Assembly: GCF_013283875.1 (NCBI RefSeq) | Contig: NZ_CP054139.1 | Span: forward strand, 2,976,001-3,040,000 | DNA from: Mucilaginibacter mali | GTDB lineage: Bacteria > Bacteroidota > Bacteroidia > Sphingobacteriales > Sphingobacteriaceae | Reading direction: 5' to 3' | DNA: 64,000 nucleotides | Shown here: positions 16,394 to 27,400 of the stretch, piece by piece | Layout: the number at the start of each line of letters is the position of its first letter | How positions within the stretch are numbered: the first letter of the stretch is position 1 | Translations under genes and position numbers: made by a program | Notes under the pieces: generated by a model | Seen by the model: the letters and a program-made list of their open reading frames with translations, nothing else | Told to the model about the DNA's origin: nothing | Databases searched by the model: none

Positions 16394-19111
16394 CTACTTA
16401 TCCTTTATCCAAACCGTACTAACCGGGTCGCGCTCTACATATTTAGGCGGTTCGTTGGGGCGGGTTGGCGGTATGGCTATATAGGTTGATTGTGGTGTAG
16501 CAGTCGTCGGTACCCGGTTAAGGCGGGCATAGTTAGGGATAGCCGTTAGCGGTGTACCGTCGCTCCAGGTGCCGTTAATGATCATTACGCCGTGCAGAAA
16601 ATCGGGCTTCCATTGTACGGTCAGCGGCTTGTTGCTGATGGTTTTATCGATACTCTGCTGATCGGCCGATTCCACATTATACAGCATTGGGCCGTAGCGC
16701 AGTGCTACTTTACCGTTATCGGCGGCTATGCGGGTGTCAGCAGTAACGCGTTGCACTTCCATCGGGAGTTCCAGGTCAATGCGGTCGCCTTTTTTCCAAA
16801 CGCGTCGCACAATGGCGTATCCGTTAACGATTTTTGGTGATATGGCCTTACCATTTACGCTGATCGATTTCAGGCCGTTCACCTGTGGCGTTGGGGTGTA
16901 CAGCGTACTGGTGGTACGGTTTGGCACGCGTACATAAACGGTAAACTCCTTGCTTTGAACTGGATTTACAAGCATGGTTACCTTACCATTCCACGGGTAA
17001 TCTGTTTTTTGGATCATCTCCACATTGGTACCGGCAATTTTATCAACTTTAATGGTGCTGCCTACAAACAGGTTTACATACAGGCCGTTATCGCCACGAA
17101 CGTAGGTCCAGGTGGGCATCATTAACAGCGTGCGCGGGATATTGCCCACACAGCAAGGACATACGTGCCACTCATAACGCGCCTGTGATGTTGACAGCGC
17201 GTTGGTATACAGGAAGTTTTTGCCGGGCAGATCGAGCGAACCTAACAAGGCGTTGTACATCGTCTCTTCGTACAGATCGGCGTACCTGGCATCATGGTAG
17301 GCCAGGTTCATTTTATATTCGAAGAAGATGAGCCCGCAGCTTGAGCACGACTCACAATAAGCATCGTTACCCAGCGAGAAATTACCGCCAAATCCTTCGG
17401 ATGTTTCGCCGCTGCCGATACCACCGGTGATATAGTATTTTTTGTTCACCATATTATCCCAGATAGACATTACGGCGCTTTGGTAATCCACATCCCCTGT
17501 CTCGGCAGCCACGTCAGCCATGCCCGAATAGGTATAAGTTGCCCTTACCGCGTGGCCTACGGCTTCGTATTGTTGTTGTACCGGCACATGGCTCTGATCG
17601 TACTCACTGCCTCCCTTACGGTTATCCAGCAGGAACTTGGCCAGTTTAATATAGCTATCGCCATGGCTCTTAGGCCCCTCCATATCATTCACAAAACGGC
17701 CGAAGCGAACCAGCGCCTGCTCCATTTCCTGGTGGCCATCGTACCAGTGGATCTTATCAGGCCCGATGTTAGTCACCCAGCAATCGGCCAGTTTTTTGGC
17801 GGCATTGTACAGGCGCTTATCCTTGCCTTCAGTAAGGGTATAATGGTTAATGGCCGATTCGATAAAATAACCGGCGGTGTATCCTTCGTGATTACCACGG
17901 CCCTCCGGGCTCCAGCGCTTATGCCAGCGGCTGGTATCACGCAACGTATAGGCGGTTTGCAGGTAACCATCAGGTTCCTGTGCAGCCAGGATAATGGGGA
18001 TCCACCTATCCAGCGTTTTACGCATTTTTTCCTGCGCGGCAATCATTTCCTTATCGCCCTGCGGGTCAACCATCAGCGCCTCGCTCATGGCCTCGACAGT
18101 TTGATGTACCCATGCATTCGAGAATACATAACCGATGTGTTTGGCATGCGGTTCGCCACGCAGGGCTTTAGCCGCTTCAATAAAGTTATCCAAACCACCC
18201 TGACCGGTAGTCAGGTCGGTGCGCTCGCATTGATCGATGCAGAATGGAATCCAGTTAACGATCATGGCCTTGGCCCTATCGTTCCACAGTTTGCTGTCTA
18301 TTTTATAGCGGCGGGTGTATACCACATCCAGTCGCCTGGCTGGCGGCGGCGTAACCACTTTTACTTTGAATAATGACGATGAACTATAAGCGCCATTCCC
18401 CGCGGTATAGCTGAGCTGGTAATCGCCGGGAGCCGAAAAAGTGGCCGAGCCATCTTTTTCCGCATCGTTACTGAACGTAACCGCGCCCGGGCCGGATACC
18501 TTTACCCATTTATTAGTTTTTAAAGGTGTTGTTGATCTCACATTAGCGTACAGGTAAGTTTTACCATTCAACATCACATCCCTATCCGGAACAGCGGCTA
18601 TTACCGGCGGGTACCCATCTACGTTAGGCATTTGATATACGATCCATTCCTGCAGCGAGTTGATCTGCCTGTCGGCCGAGTCTACTTCGAGGCGTAGCTT
18701 ACTGGTTTTTACCGCGTCGAAGGTGGTGGTGCTTAACTTATCGTTATCCAGCCCCAGGCCCAATGCATTGTTAACCGGCACGAAAGCCTTGCCATCCCAA
18801 TATTGTATGCGGTAAGCCAGCGGCAGGCGCAGGTTTAAGTTTTGATTATGCCAGTAAAGCGCTACCTGTTTGGTTTCAATGGGTTGCTTCCACTCGTACT
18901 GTACCCATTGCTTACCCACATATTGCACCCTGCGGGGATTATTGCCAGGTGTATTACGGGTGTTGACCGGCATGCGGCCATCACTTAAACGTTCGTAATC
19001 ACCATTGCCCGATGCGGTGGCTATTACCGCCAGGTTAGGCGTATTTTGCTGCGCGAAAACAGAGGTGCAGGCCGAAGCCAACAACAAGGCTAAACAAATT
19101 GCTTTTTTCAT
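16394..19111 (-). CDS. GH127-type glycoside hydrolase (beta-L-arabinofuranosidase-like) with N-terminal binding domain
   Basis: From the ATG at 19111 the product is 905 residues and starts with a proper signal peptide (MKKAICLALLLASACTSVFAQ). The frame is open further upstream, to a TTG at 19228, but that extension precedes the signal. A discoidin-like F5/8C carbohydrate-binding region follows (about 25-165), then an Ig-like stretch (about 170-260), then the GH127 (PF07944-like) alpha/alpha barrel. Cysteine clusters CESCSSCG (about 587-594) and CPCC (about 650-653) match the zinc site region of GH127. Characterised GH127 enzymes remove beta-L-arabinofuranose, but related families differ in substrate. 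It is the last gene of a minus-strand series after GH89. Confidence 0.78.
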   Translation of the reverse strand: MKKAICLALLLASACTSVFAQQNTPNLAVIATASGNGDYERLSDGRMPVNTRNTPGNNPRRVQYVGKQWVQYEWKQPIETKQVALYWHNQNLNLRLPLAYRIQYWDGKAFVPVNNALGLGLDNDKLSTTTFDAVKTSKLRLEVDSADRQINSLQEWIVYQMPNVDGYPPVIAAVPDRDVMLNGKTYLYANVRSTTPLKTNKWVKVSGPGAVTFSNDAEKDGSATFSAPGDYQLSYTAGNGAYSSSSLFKVKVVTPPPARRLDVVYTRRYKIDSKLWNDRAKAMIVNWIPFCIDQCERTDLTTGQGGLDNFIEAAKALRGEPHAKHIGYVFSNAWVHQTVEAMSEALMVDPQGDKEMIAAQEKMRKTLDRWIPIILAAQEPDGYLQTAYTLRDTSRWHKRWSPEGRGNHEGYTAGYFIESAINHYTLTEGKDKRLYNAAKKLADCWVTNIGPDKIHWYDGHQEMEQALVRFGRFVNDMEGPKSHGDSYIKLAKFLLDNRKGGSEYDQSHVPVQQQYEAVGHAVRATYTYSGMADVAAETGDVDYQSAVMSIWDNMVNKKYYITGGIGSGETSEGFGGNFSLGNDAYCESCSSCGLIFFEYKMNLAYHDARYADLYEETMYNALLGSLDLPGKNFLYTNALSTSQARYEWHVCPCCVGNIPRTLLMMPTWTYVRGDNGLYVNLFVGSTIKVDKIAGTNVEMIQKTDYPWNGKVTMLVNPVQSKEFTVYVRVPNRTTSTLYTPTPQVNGLKSISVNGKAISPKIVNGYAIVRRVWKKGDRIDLELPMEVQRVTADTRIAADNGKVALRYGPMLYNVESADQQSIDKTISNKPLTVQWKPDFLHGVMIINGTWSDGTPLTAIPNYARLNRVPTTATPQSTYIAIPPTRPNEPPKYVERDPVSTVWIKDK

Positions 19112-19251
19112 GATGATACCGGGGTGGCTAAATAGTCGGTTAATAATTAAAAGTAAAGTTAACGGAATAAATATACCACGCAATAATAAATGTATTTTTA
19201 ACAGATATTTTACCGAAGCATATATCAATCGCCTACCGGGCCTATGCTATA

Positions 19252-21453
19252 TCAAAGCAGTGTGGTTTTGTTCCAGTACTTTTTATAAAGCCGTTTAGCC
19301 TCAGCAACGGCGTCGCCCTGTGGCATTACCGGGTAATCTTTGCGTTTGTTTACCCATTGCCATTCCCAATTTTTTATCTGCTTTTCAAAAGCTGCTCTGT
19401 CCAACGGCTTTTTACCGGCTATATCTAATTCCATCGCGGTAAAAAACTGCTGCCAGCGGGGTTTATAAAAATCGTTCATCAGGCCGCTCCATTGCCTGCA
19501 GGCATATTCGTTCAGCGGGCATTCTTTATCGCCCCACAGGGTGATCAGGTCTTTGGCGTTCATTTCGTACAGGGCCTTTTCACTTTCCGTTTTTCCCCAG
19601 CTACGGGCATCGGCTACCCATTTGCCTAACAGGAAATCCTGTCGTGTAGCCAAAAGCTTGTCCATATCAGTAATCAGGTCGATAAACCCGGCGCTGTACT
19701 TTTTAAATGCTGCCATATCCTTTTGCTGATAAGCTGTTACGATCTTTCGTTGCAAAGGCAGGGCATAATTGGCCAATACCTGCCGGGTAACGTCAACCAG
19801 GTCAAAACGGTAGCCGTCGCTGTTTTGCAGGGCTGGCGCGGCGTTTATTAAGGCTTGCCAGGCGGGCAGCAGGTCTTTCGCATTGTAGTTCAGTTTGGTT
19901 TTTGCCCAGCGGGTCATACTATCTAAAGTTGGCCGGCCCTGAATGATAGATTCGGCACCATCGCGGATATACTTATCTTTTGGTACCGAATATACTGTGC
20001 GATGCAGTATCTCCCACGCCTTTAGCGCCTGCGCGTTCTTTTTACCATAACGGTTCAGCACATATTGAGGCAGCCAGGTATCTACATTTATCGGTTCATT
20101 GCGCCAGGTATTATCGGTCAGTAACTCATAAAGTACCGGGTTTTGCTCAATACCTTCCATCGTAAGGCCAATACCCTTCATTTGCCCGCTTTGCGGATGG
20201 TGCAAAGCCGCCGATGGTTCGGCAGCCACCGCATCCATCCGGCCGAACAGGTTGGTGTTGGCGCCGAAGTTGTTCAGCATGTTCCAGATCCATGGCTTGC
20301 CGTAAAAGGCACTGGTACGTTTCCATACCGGCTCTATCTCGGTAGCCAGGTCAAGGATGATCATTTTATTATCGGGCACGGCTTTCAGCAGGGCTTCGGT
20401 CTGTGCTTCTTTCCAAAACTTGCGGTCGCTATAAAACAGCCAGCCCTGCATTACCCAAACGGCGGCTGTATCGGCCTTATGCATGGCATCGTACACCCCT
20501 GCACTCAGGCGGCTTAAATAAGCAGGCTCGTCCGATGGCGGTTCATTCTCGTTAAAAGTATCAGCCGAATACAGGTGATCGGTACCCAGCAATTGCGTTT
20601 GCTTTTGCAGGAACTTTTTGCCTATCTGCGCGAACATCGGATCTTCGGCATCAAGGATATAGGTATCGGCAAAACCGTTCTTCCAGTTGGTGGTCTTTAA
20701 CTTAGCATCGGGAAATTTGCTTTTAAAAGCTGCCGGTACGTGGCCGGTAAAAGCGGGCAGCACAGGTTTCATCCCCAATGCACGCTGACGGGCCAGGATC
20801 TTTTTTTGCAGTTCCATATGGCTTTGCATCCAATGCAACGGCAGCGGGCCGCCCCAGCCATCCATATTACCCATCCAAAACCACGAGAAATACGACGGCC
20901 CGGTAAAGAAACCTTTCAGATCGGCAGCGGTAAAGCCCATATCCTTATACACCAGGTACCAGGTATACTCTTCGCCGGTAATGGCCAGCGGCATGTTGAT
21001 GCCGTGCAGGGCCATCCAGTCTATCTCTTTTTCCCAGCGGTTCCAATCCCACCAGCTCATGCTATAGTTAAAGGTGCAATAGTTCAGGTAGTATCGATAT
21101 TGGTATGGCGTTTCCTTGCGTACCTTGCCTTTTACCTTTGGCAATACCGCGGGCAGGTTAAGGTTGGTGCCGTTCCAGGTTACCTGGCAATGAGCATATT
21201 CGGTAAGGTAATAATACAGGGCCGATGCAATGGCCACACCATCGCTGCCGCGCAGTACGATCTTATTACCGCGGCTTTCCAGTTCAAATACACCGCAGCC
21301 TTTGTTGGGGATGCTTTCTACCTCGAAGAACCGCACATGCTGTGGGATAACCCGTGCGATGAGCGCTTTTGACGATTGTACTACCGATTGTGCAGACCCG
21401 CCAAAAGCCAACAGTAGGTATATGAATGTAAGCAGGATGCTTTTTTGTTTCAT
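19252..21453 (-). CDS. GH89 alpha-N-acetylglucosaminidase
   Basis: The 733-residue enzyme (ATG at 21453; the frame extends a few codons upstream to a TTG) has a signal peptide ending GGSAQ. It is strongly like NAGLU proteins: YYLNYCTFNYSMSWWDW, MALHGINMPLAITGEEY and ADTFNENEPPS with the expected acid/base E302. TMEGIEQNPVLYELL holds the second catalytic glutamate, E433. GH89 enzymes remove terminal alpha-linked GlcNAc. It follows the acetyltransferase gene by 23 bases, so the two are likely co-expressed. In animals the homologues act one after the other on heparan sulfate: acetylation of terminal alpha-GlcN, then removal of alpha-GlcNAc. Confidence 0.93.
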   Translation of the reverse strand: MKQKSILLTFIYLLLAFGGSAQSVVQSSKALIARVIPQHVRFFEVESIPNKGCGVFELESRGNKIVLRGSDGVAIASALYYYLTEYAHCQVTWNGTNLNLPAVLPKVKGKVRKETPYQYRYYLNYCTFNYSMSWWDWNRWEKEIDWMALHGINMPLAITGEEYTWYLVYKDMGFTAADLKGFFTGPSYFSWFWMGNMDGWGGPLPLHWMQSHMELQKKILARQRALGMKPVLPAFTGHVPAAFKSKFPDAKLKTTNWKNGFADTYILDAEDPMFAQIGKKFLQKQTQLLGTDHLYSADTFNENEPPSDEPAYLSRLSAGVYDAMHKADTAAVWVMQGWLFYSDRKFWKEAQTEALLKAVPDNKMIILDLATEIEPVWKRTSAFYGKPWIWNMLNNFGANTNLFGRMDAVAAEPSAALHHPQSGQMKGIGLTMEGIEQNPVLYELLTDNTWRNEPINVDTWLPQYVLNRYGKKNAQALKAWEILHRTVYSVPKDKYIRDGAESIIQGRPTLDSMTRWAKTKLNYNAKDLLPAWQALINAAPALQNSDGYRFDLVDVTRQVLANYALPLQRKIVTAYQQKDMAAFKKYSAGFIDLITDMDKLLATRQDFLLGKWVADARSWGKTESEKALYEMNAKDLITLWGDKECPLNEYACRQWSGLMNDFYKPRWQQFFTAMELDIAGKKPLDRAAFEKQIKNWEWQWVNKRKDYPVMPQGDAVAEAKRLYKKYWNKTTLL

Positions 21454-21476
21454 AGATAAAAGTATAGGTAGCAAAA

Positions 21477-22697
21477 TTATAATTTAAGGAACAATTTGCG
21501 GATATAAACGAAGCGCAGCAGCAGGAGTTGGATAGCTAAAACCCCCGTCCACACGATGGCATGCTGCCATGCTGCACTTAACCGGGTTATCAAACCACCC
21601 AGCAAATATTGTGCTGTAGCTTCGAAGCCGATCAGGCCGTGCACCGCAACATATATCAGGATAGAGTTGGTACCTATCCAAACCATGGGTACGCACCATT
21701 TTTGGTATCCTGCTACATCGGCCAAACCATAAAAAACGGCAAACAGCAGCAAACTCCATCCGCCTGCATATAGCACGAACGAACTTGTCCACATGGTTTT
21801 ATTGATGGGGAAAACCATATCCCAGGCCAGGCCCAATAAGATCAGCATCACCGATGCCCCTGCCATTACATACATTTTTTTCATCGGCTTCAATTTAGCC
21901 GTTTCCCAACGCAGGAACCTGCCGGTGAACAAGCCAAGCATAGCCGTAGCAATAGCCGGGATGGTGGATAACAGCCCCTCGGGATCATAAACTTTACGGT
22001 GCAATTTGCCGGGCAACAGATGCTGATCGATATACGATGCCAAATTACCTTCGGGCGTTAATACGCCGGCGCCGTGACCGGGTACTATGATCATGGTCAT
22101 CAGCAGCCAATATCCCGCAAGGATACACGTAAACCAGATGATCTGTCCGCGCAGCGAAGTGTTGAGGTAGATGATGGCCGCGAAAAAGCAGGCCAAACCG
22201 ATACGCCCCAGTACGCTGGCAAAACGGGTTTGTTCGTAACTCTGAAATCTGAACAGGCCATTCACCACCATGCCCAGCAAGATGAGCCAAATGGTGCGCT
22301 TTACCAGTTGGGTGTATCGTTTTTTCTTAGTGGTTGCATCAGCGTGTGATGGGTTGGTACCATAAGAGAAAGCCATAGATATCCCGGAAATGAAAATAAA
22401 CAGCGGGAATATCAGGTCGTAAAAAGTAAAGCCATTCCAGGGCGAGTGGTGCAGCTGGTTGCTGATACCCACCAATATCTGTTCGCCAAAGTTGAGGCGG
22501 TCATCGGTAGCGATACGCCAGTTGATTGGGTTGCGGGCCAGGCCGTATTTATCTTTTACGGTATTGGCCAAACCATGAAATATCTCTTCGCCGCTGATGA
22601 TCCAAAACATATCGAACCCGCGCAGGGCATCAAGCGATGCCAATCGCGGGTTTTTCTTTGCGGGGACCTCTGGTGAAGCTACAGGTATAATACGCAT
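21477..22697 (-). CDS. HGSNAT-like membrane acetyltransferase (DUF5009/COG4299 type)
   Basis: A 406-residue integral membrane protein with about ten hydrophobic segments. It has the motif RLASLDALRGFDMFWI (18-33) and, about residue 83, HHSPWNGFTFYDLIFPLFIF. That segment resembles the region of lysosomal heparan-alpha-glucosaminide N-acetyltransferase containing the acetyl-carrying histidine. The family moves acetyl groups from cytoplasmic acetyl-CoA across the membrane onto terminal alpha-glucosamine. Adjacency to GH89 supports this role: the product would be the substrate of GH89. The gene lies just after a terminator that closes the SusCD transcript, so it may have its own promoter. Other acyl acceptors are possible. 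Confidence 0.82.
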   Translation of the reverse strand: MRIIPVASPEVPAKKNPRLASLDALRGFDMFWIISGEEIFHGLANTVKDKYGLARNPINWRIATDDRLNFGEQILVGISNQLHHSPWNGFTFYDLIFPLFIFISGISMAFSYGTNPSHADATTKKKRYTQLVKRTIWLILLGMVVNGLFRFQSYEQTRFASVLGRIGLACFFAAIIYLNTSLRGQIIWFTCILAGYWLLMTMIIVPGHGAGVLTPEGNLASYIDQHLLPGKLHRKVYDPEGLLSTIPAIATAMLGLFTGRFLRWETAKLKPMKKMYVMAGASVMLILLGLAWDMVFPINKTMWTSSFVLYAGGWSLLLFAVFYGLADVAGYQKWCVPMVWIGTNSILIYVAVHGLIGFEATAQYLLGGLITRLSAAWQHAIVWTGVLAIQLLLLRFVYIRKLFLKL

Positions 22698-22735
22698 GTG
22701 TAAAGCAATGTAAGTAACAAGATAGGTATATTAAT

Positions 22736-22774
22736 AAAAACCTCCGGAGAAAGTGCTTCGTCCGGAGGTTTTTT
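22736..22774. terminator. Bidirectional intrinsic terminator
   Basis: CCTCCGGA (22741-22748) pairs with TCCGGAGG (22761-22768) around a 12-base loop, flanked by AAAAA and TTTTTT. It lies 20 bases past the SusD stop on the minus strand and would separate the SusCD transcript from the acetyltransferase gene. Confidence 0.85.
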
Positions 22775-22794
22775 ATACGGCATATTAAGGCCAG

Positions 22795-24462
22795 TTAATA
22801 ACCCGGGTTTTGCACCAGGGCCGAGTTTACGGCCATAGCTGTACTTGGTATCGGGAATATACGGCGATAGGTATCGGTATTGGTTTTACCTAAACCGTAG
22901 GTATTCTCGAATTTACCAAAACGGATCATATCGTTACGGTGCCAGGTTTCCCAGGTAAACTCGCGGCAACGCTCGGCATAAATATCATCGATAGTAAGCG
23001 CTGTTAGTGCCGCCGAAGTGGTACGGTTTGAGCGTACCGAATTTACCAGCGATAAAGCGGTAGCACCTAAAGTAGGCGCGCCACCCCTGAAGATAGCCTC
23101 TGCTTTCATCAGCACAATATCTGAGTAACGGAATACCGGTACATCGTTATTTTGGTTACGGCTGATGGTATTGGTATAATCGGGCAGGAACTTGATGTTG
23201 CGGTAACCGGTGTTCCAGGCAATTTCATCCTTCCCCAAGTCGTACGATGTAGCGCCCAGGCGTGATGTGCCCAGCGGTGTAAGGTTCAACTGGTAGGTGT
23301 ATGATGCCGATGGGCTGCCGCCGGTGTAAAACTGGTTATAACCTAAGTTGGTGGTGTTCACCATAATTGGTGTACCATCCTGCCAGTATTGCGGGCCGGT
23401 TAACCATTGCTTGTTACGCACGTCGTTGGGGTCGTTAAAGTAAGCGTAAAACTCGGTAGTAGTCATACGCGGGCCGCTTGGTTTTACGTTGTTAAGGCCG
23501 CTGCCGCTGCTTTGGTTCATTATCGGGTCGGTTATGCCGCCCGGTGTAGAACCCGAGTACAGGTAACGGATCCCCTGGTTACGGTTCAGATCGTAACGGG
23601 CATAAAACATATAACCGTTAGTAGTCGAGGCATCAAACGGAATGGCGAATACAAATTCTTTTTGCGATGGCCCGTTCGTTGGGTAAAACATTTGCAAATA
23701 GGTACTCGCCGGCTCAATAGCATACAGCCCCGAGTTGATGATCTGATCGCAGGCGGCTATACAATCGTCGTAGCGGGCAGTGCCGGTATAAATGGCTGCA
23801 TTCAGGTACATTTTAGCCAATATAGAATAAGCCAAATATTTGGTTGGCAGGCCATAAGTTGCCGAACTGGCCGTTTTCAGGTAAGGAATAGCAGCCTTTA
23901 GTTCACTTTCAATATAAGTGAAAACCTTAGCGCGCGGCGTATTGGTTTTCAGGTCGGTAGCGCCGTATAAGGTATCCAACGGTACGTTACCATAGCAATC
24001 CATCATCATGAAGTAGGCCAGCGCGCGCATGGTTTTTAACTCGGCCAAACTGGTATTCTTGGCATCACCGGCAGGTGCCGAGGCTTTTATAACCGAAATG
24101 GTTTGGTTAGCGGTACCGATCATATTGGTCATATAAGTCCAGCCCGAAGCTACCCAGGCATTGTCTTTTGTCCAGGTGTGGCGGTGCAGTTCAAGGTATT
24201 TGTTACCGTCTATCCAATCCGTAGCGAAGATAGGCAGTACAGCTTCATCGCTCGAGCAGCTTTGCAGGAACCAATAGGTAACCGCGAAATCGCTGCGTAA
24301 ACTAATATAAATAGGGCCCGATGCCGATGTAAGCTGTGCCGCTGTTTGCGGATAAACATCAGGCGTAAGCTCGGCCGTAGGCGGCGTGTCTATTTTATGA
24401 CAGGCTGAGAAAATAGCGACCAGCGCAAGCATGCTCACTATTCCAAAAAATATCTTTTTCAT
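22795..24462 (-). CDS. SusD/RagB-family surface glycan-binding lipoprotein
   Basis: Using the ATG at 24462 (the frame extends three codons to a TTG) the product has 555 residues. Its lipoprotein signal ends in IFSAC (C21). SusD features include KNTSLAELKTMRALAYFMMMDCYGNVP and, near the end, VFRYSDIVLMKAEAIFRGG with RCREFTWETWHRNDMIRFGKF. It would bind the glycan imported by the SusC encoded just upstream (the SusC stop is 17 bases before this start). A strong terminator follows. The sequence differs clearly from the SusD at 8751, so the two systems probably handle different glycans. Confidence 0.94.
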   Translation of the reverse strand: MKKIFFGIVSMLALVAIFSACHKIDTPPTAELTPDVYPQTAAQLTSASGPIYISLRSDFAVTYWFLQSCSSDEAVLPIFATDWIDGNKYLELHRHTWTKDNAWVASGWTYMTNMIGTANQTISVIKASAPAGDAKNTSLAELKTMRALAYFMMMDCYGNVPLDTLYGATDLKTNTPRAKVFTYIESELKAAIPYLKTASSATYGLPTKYLAYSILAKMYLNAAIYTGTARYDDCIAACDQIINSGLYAIEPASTYLQMFYPTNGPSQKEFVFAIPFDASTTNGYMFYARYDLNRNQGIRYLYSGSTPGGITDPIMNQSSGSGLNNVKPSGPRMTTTEFYAYFNDPNDVRNKQWLTGPQYWQDGTPIMVNTTNLGYNQFYTGGSPSASYTYQLNLTPLGTSRLGATSYDLGKDEIAWNTGYRNIKFLPDYTNTISRNQNNDVPVFRYSDIVLMKAEAIFRGGAPTLGATALSLVNSVRSNRTTSAALTALTIDDIYAERCREFTWETWHRNDMIRFGKFENTYGLGKTNTDTYRRIFPIPSTAMAVNSALVQNPGY

Positions 24463-24479
24463 GTCTTTCAATTTCTTGT

Positions 24480-27400
24480 TTAAAATGATACGTTAACACC
24501 AAACAGGAAGGTGCGTGTTTTTGGATAGAAGTTGTTATAATCTATCCCCGGCGCTACGCCGCCCTGGTTAATTTCAGGGTCGATACCTTTATAACCCGTT
24601 ATGGTTGCCAGGTTATTGCCCGAGGTATAGATCCTGATATTGCTTACATTTTTGAAAGGGTTTTTAAAATTGTAACCCAGTGTAGCATTATCCAAACGCA
24701 CGTACGAACCATTCTCGATATACCTGTCTGAATAATAAGAGTTACGCGTATCTGATATTTTATCGTTCGCTGCACTGTTCAGGATATTGCTGGTAGCTGC
24801 GCCTGCTGTGTTCGACAGATCGGCACGGGTAGCGTTAAATATCTTGTTGCCAAAGGTGCCGCGCAAGAATACGTTCAGATCGAAGTTTTTATACCTGAAA
24901 GTGTTGTTCCAGCCCATAATTACGCTTGGCTGCGCGTTGCCCAGGTAAAAATAATCGGTACCGATGCCCGGGGCGGTAGTGGTAGAACCATCGCGCTTGT
25001 AGAACTGCGAGTTACCGCTGGCATCTTTACCGGCATATTTCAGCGTAAAGAACTGCCCCAGCGGATAGCCTACTTTCAATAACTGCAGGGTAGCATTGGT
25101 TTGGCCCGCGCCTTCAGGATCTGAGTAACGTACCGAGTCGCCGTTGGCATAAGGGCTTCTCAGGCTGGTGATCTTGTTTTTATTGTAAGCCAAACTTACA
25201 TTGCTGGACCAGTTGAAGTTTTTACCATTAACCGGCGATGCACTCAGCGTAAGTTCGATACCCTTGTTGTTGATGCTACCGCCATTAGCTACGATAGAAC
25301 CGCCTGGAACCAACGCTGCCGATACACTGTACCTGAACAGCATACCTGTAGTGTTTTTATCATATACATCTATCGAACCCGAAAGTTTATTGTTCAATAC
25401 AGAGAAATCTACACCGATGTTTTTGGTAGCGGTTTTCTCCCATTTTAAATCGGGGTTTGAACCCTGGTAAGGTGCGTAAGCGGCGGTTTGCACACCATTG
25501 TTATAGTAAGTACCCGCTGCTACATAAAATAGCTGACCAGTGTAAGCACCGATACCTGCCGAGTTACCGGTTTCACCATAGCTGGCGCGCACTTTCAGAT
25601 CGCTGAACAGGGCTTGGTTCTTCATGAAATCTTCCTGTGTTACGCGCCATGCCAAACCAACCGATGGGAAGTAACCCCAATGATTATTAGCACCGAAGAT
25701 AGAGCTGCCATCGCGGCGGATAGAGCCTTGTACCAGGTATTTATCCTTGTAGTTATAGTTTAACCTTGCAAAGTCTGATATCATGAGGTATTTGCTGTAG
25801 GTAAGGTCGTTACCCAGGTTAATACGATAGCTTGATATAGCATAAGGGTTACCCAAAGTAAGGTTTGAGAAACCGGTATAATCGGTAGGGAAGTTAGTGC
25901 TCGATGCCTGGAAACCATCGCCGATGGTATTATCCTGGTACGAGTAACCTAACACGGCCTCGAAACTGTGGTCGCCCAGTTTTTTGTTCCAGGCCAGGAA
26001 GGTTTCTAAGGTTTTAGTAGTATTCTCTAAGTTATAACGTAAAGCCGAACCGTTAGAGCCAAACAGCGAACCGATAAGCGTATGCGCTATACCGATGCCC
26101 GGATCGGGGTTGTTATAAAAGTTAGATGTTGGGTATTTGCTAAAATAGCTGCCATAATACTCGCCATGGTTTGATGTGGTACGCTGGTACGACAAGTTTA
26201 CATTGTAAGTAAAGTTAAATGGCAGTTTTACCTGCGTGTTAAAACTACCCAGTAATACGTTGTACTTAGTTTCGTCCTGCGAATTGCCTACTATGGCCAG
26301 CGGGTTAAAGTACCCTGTGTTGTTCAGGTTCTCGAAATAGCTGCCATCGGCATTGTAAACCGGCGATACCGGCGAGTGCTTGGCGGCCTGCAACAGTACA
26401 ATGTTTTGTAATGGCTCGTTAATAGAGTTGCTTGATGAGTTTGAAACGTTAAGGCTGAATTTCAGGTTATCGTTCAGGGCATATTGCTCTAAGTTTAAAC
26501 GGCCTATCACGCGCTCAAGCGAGCTTTCGCTTAGGATACCTTGTTTTTTAAAGTAGTTTAAGCTGGCGCTGTAAGTACTGTGGTCGGTACCGCCGCTTAA
26601 CGAGATGTTGTGGTTGTGCGAATAGGCTGTAGAGCGCTCAATGGCTTTCATCCAGTCGGTATTGGCACCTTTATCATCGTTGGGCGAAAAGGCGGCGCTG
26701 TTGGCGCTGATAAACGAACGTAACTGATCGGCGTTCATCAGATCCAGGGTATTACTCACTTTTTCGGCACCGAAGTAGCCGCTGTACGTTACCTGCGAAG
26801 CACCTTTTTTACCACGCTTGGTGGTTACCATAATTACACCGCTGGCAGCCCTGTTACCGTAAATAGCGGTAGCGGCGGCATCCTTCAATACGTCGATAGA
26901 CGCGATATCGGCAGGTGCGATAGCGGCTATATCCGCACCGGGGATACCATCTATCACATAGAACGGGGCGCCCGGACTGTTAACCGTTGATGCACCGCGC
27001 ATAATTACCGCGGCAGGCTTGTTCGGGTCGCCGCTGGCGGTGATGTTTAAACCGGCAACTTTACCCTGCAGGGCCTGGCCTACATCAGATATAGCGCCTT
27101 TGTTCAGATCGCCGGGTTTAATGGTGGTGATAGCGCTTGAAAGGGTTTCGCGCGTGGTGGTGCCGTAACCTACTACCACTACCTCGCCCAGCGCGGTGTT
27201 GGCTTCTGCCATGGTAATTTTATATTCTTTTGCCGATGTTACCGTTACATCTTTAGTGGTATAGCCTACGCCGGTAAAAACAAGTACATCGCCAGCTTTG
27301 GCAGCGATAGAAAATTTACCATCGATATTGGTTGACGCGGCTTTGGCAGTTCCTTTTACGGTAACTGTAACACCGGGAATGGTAACGCCCTTGGTATCAA

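Noticed and set aside
17480..18373. 297-codon open frame on the plus strand
   Set aside because: It is antisense to the GH127 catalytic domain and is a by-product of codon bias.
19112..19228. N-terminal extension of the GH127 frame to a TTG
   Set aside because: The true signal peptide starts at the ATG at 19111; the extension is upstream untranslated sequence.
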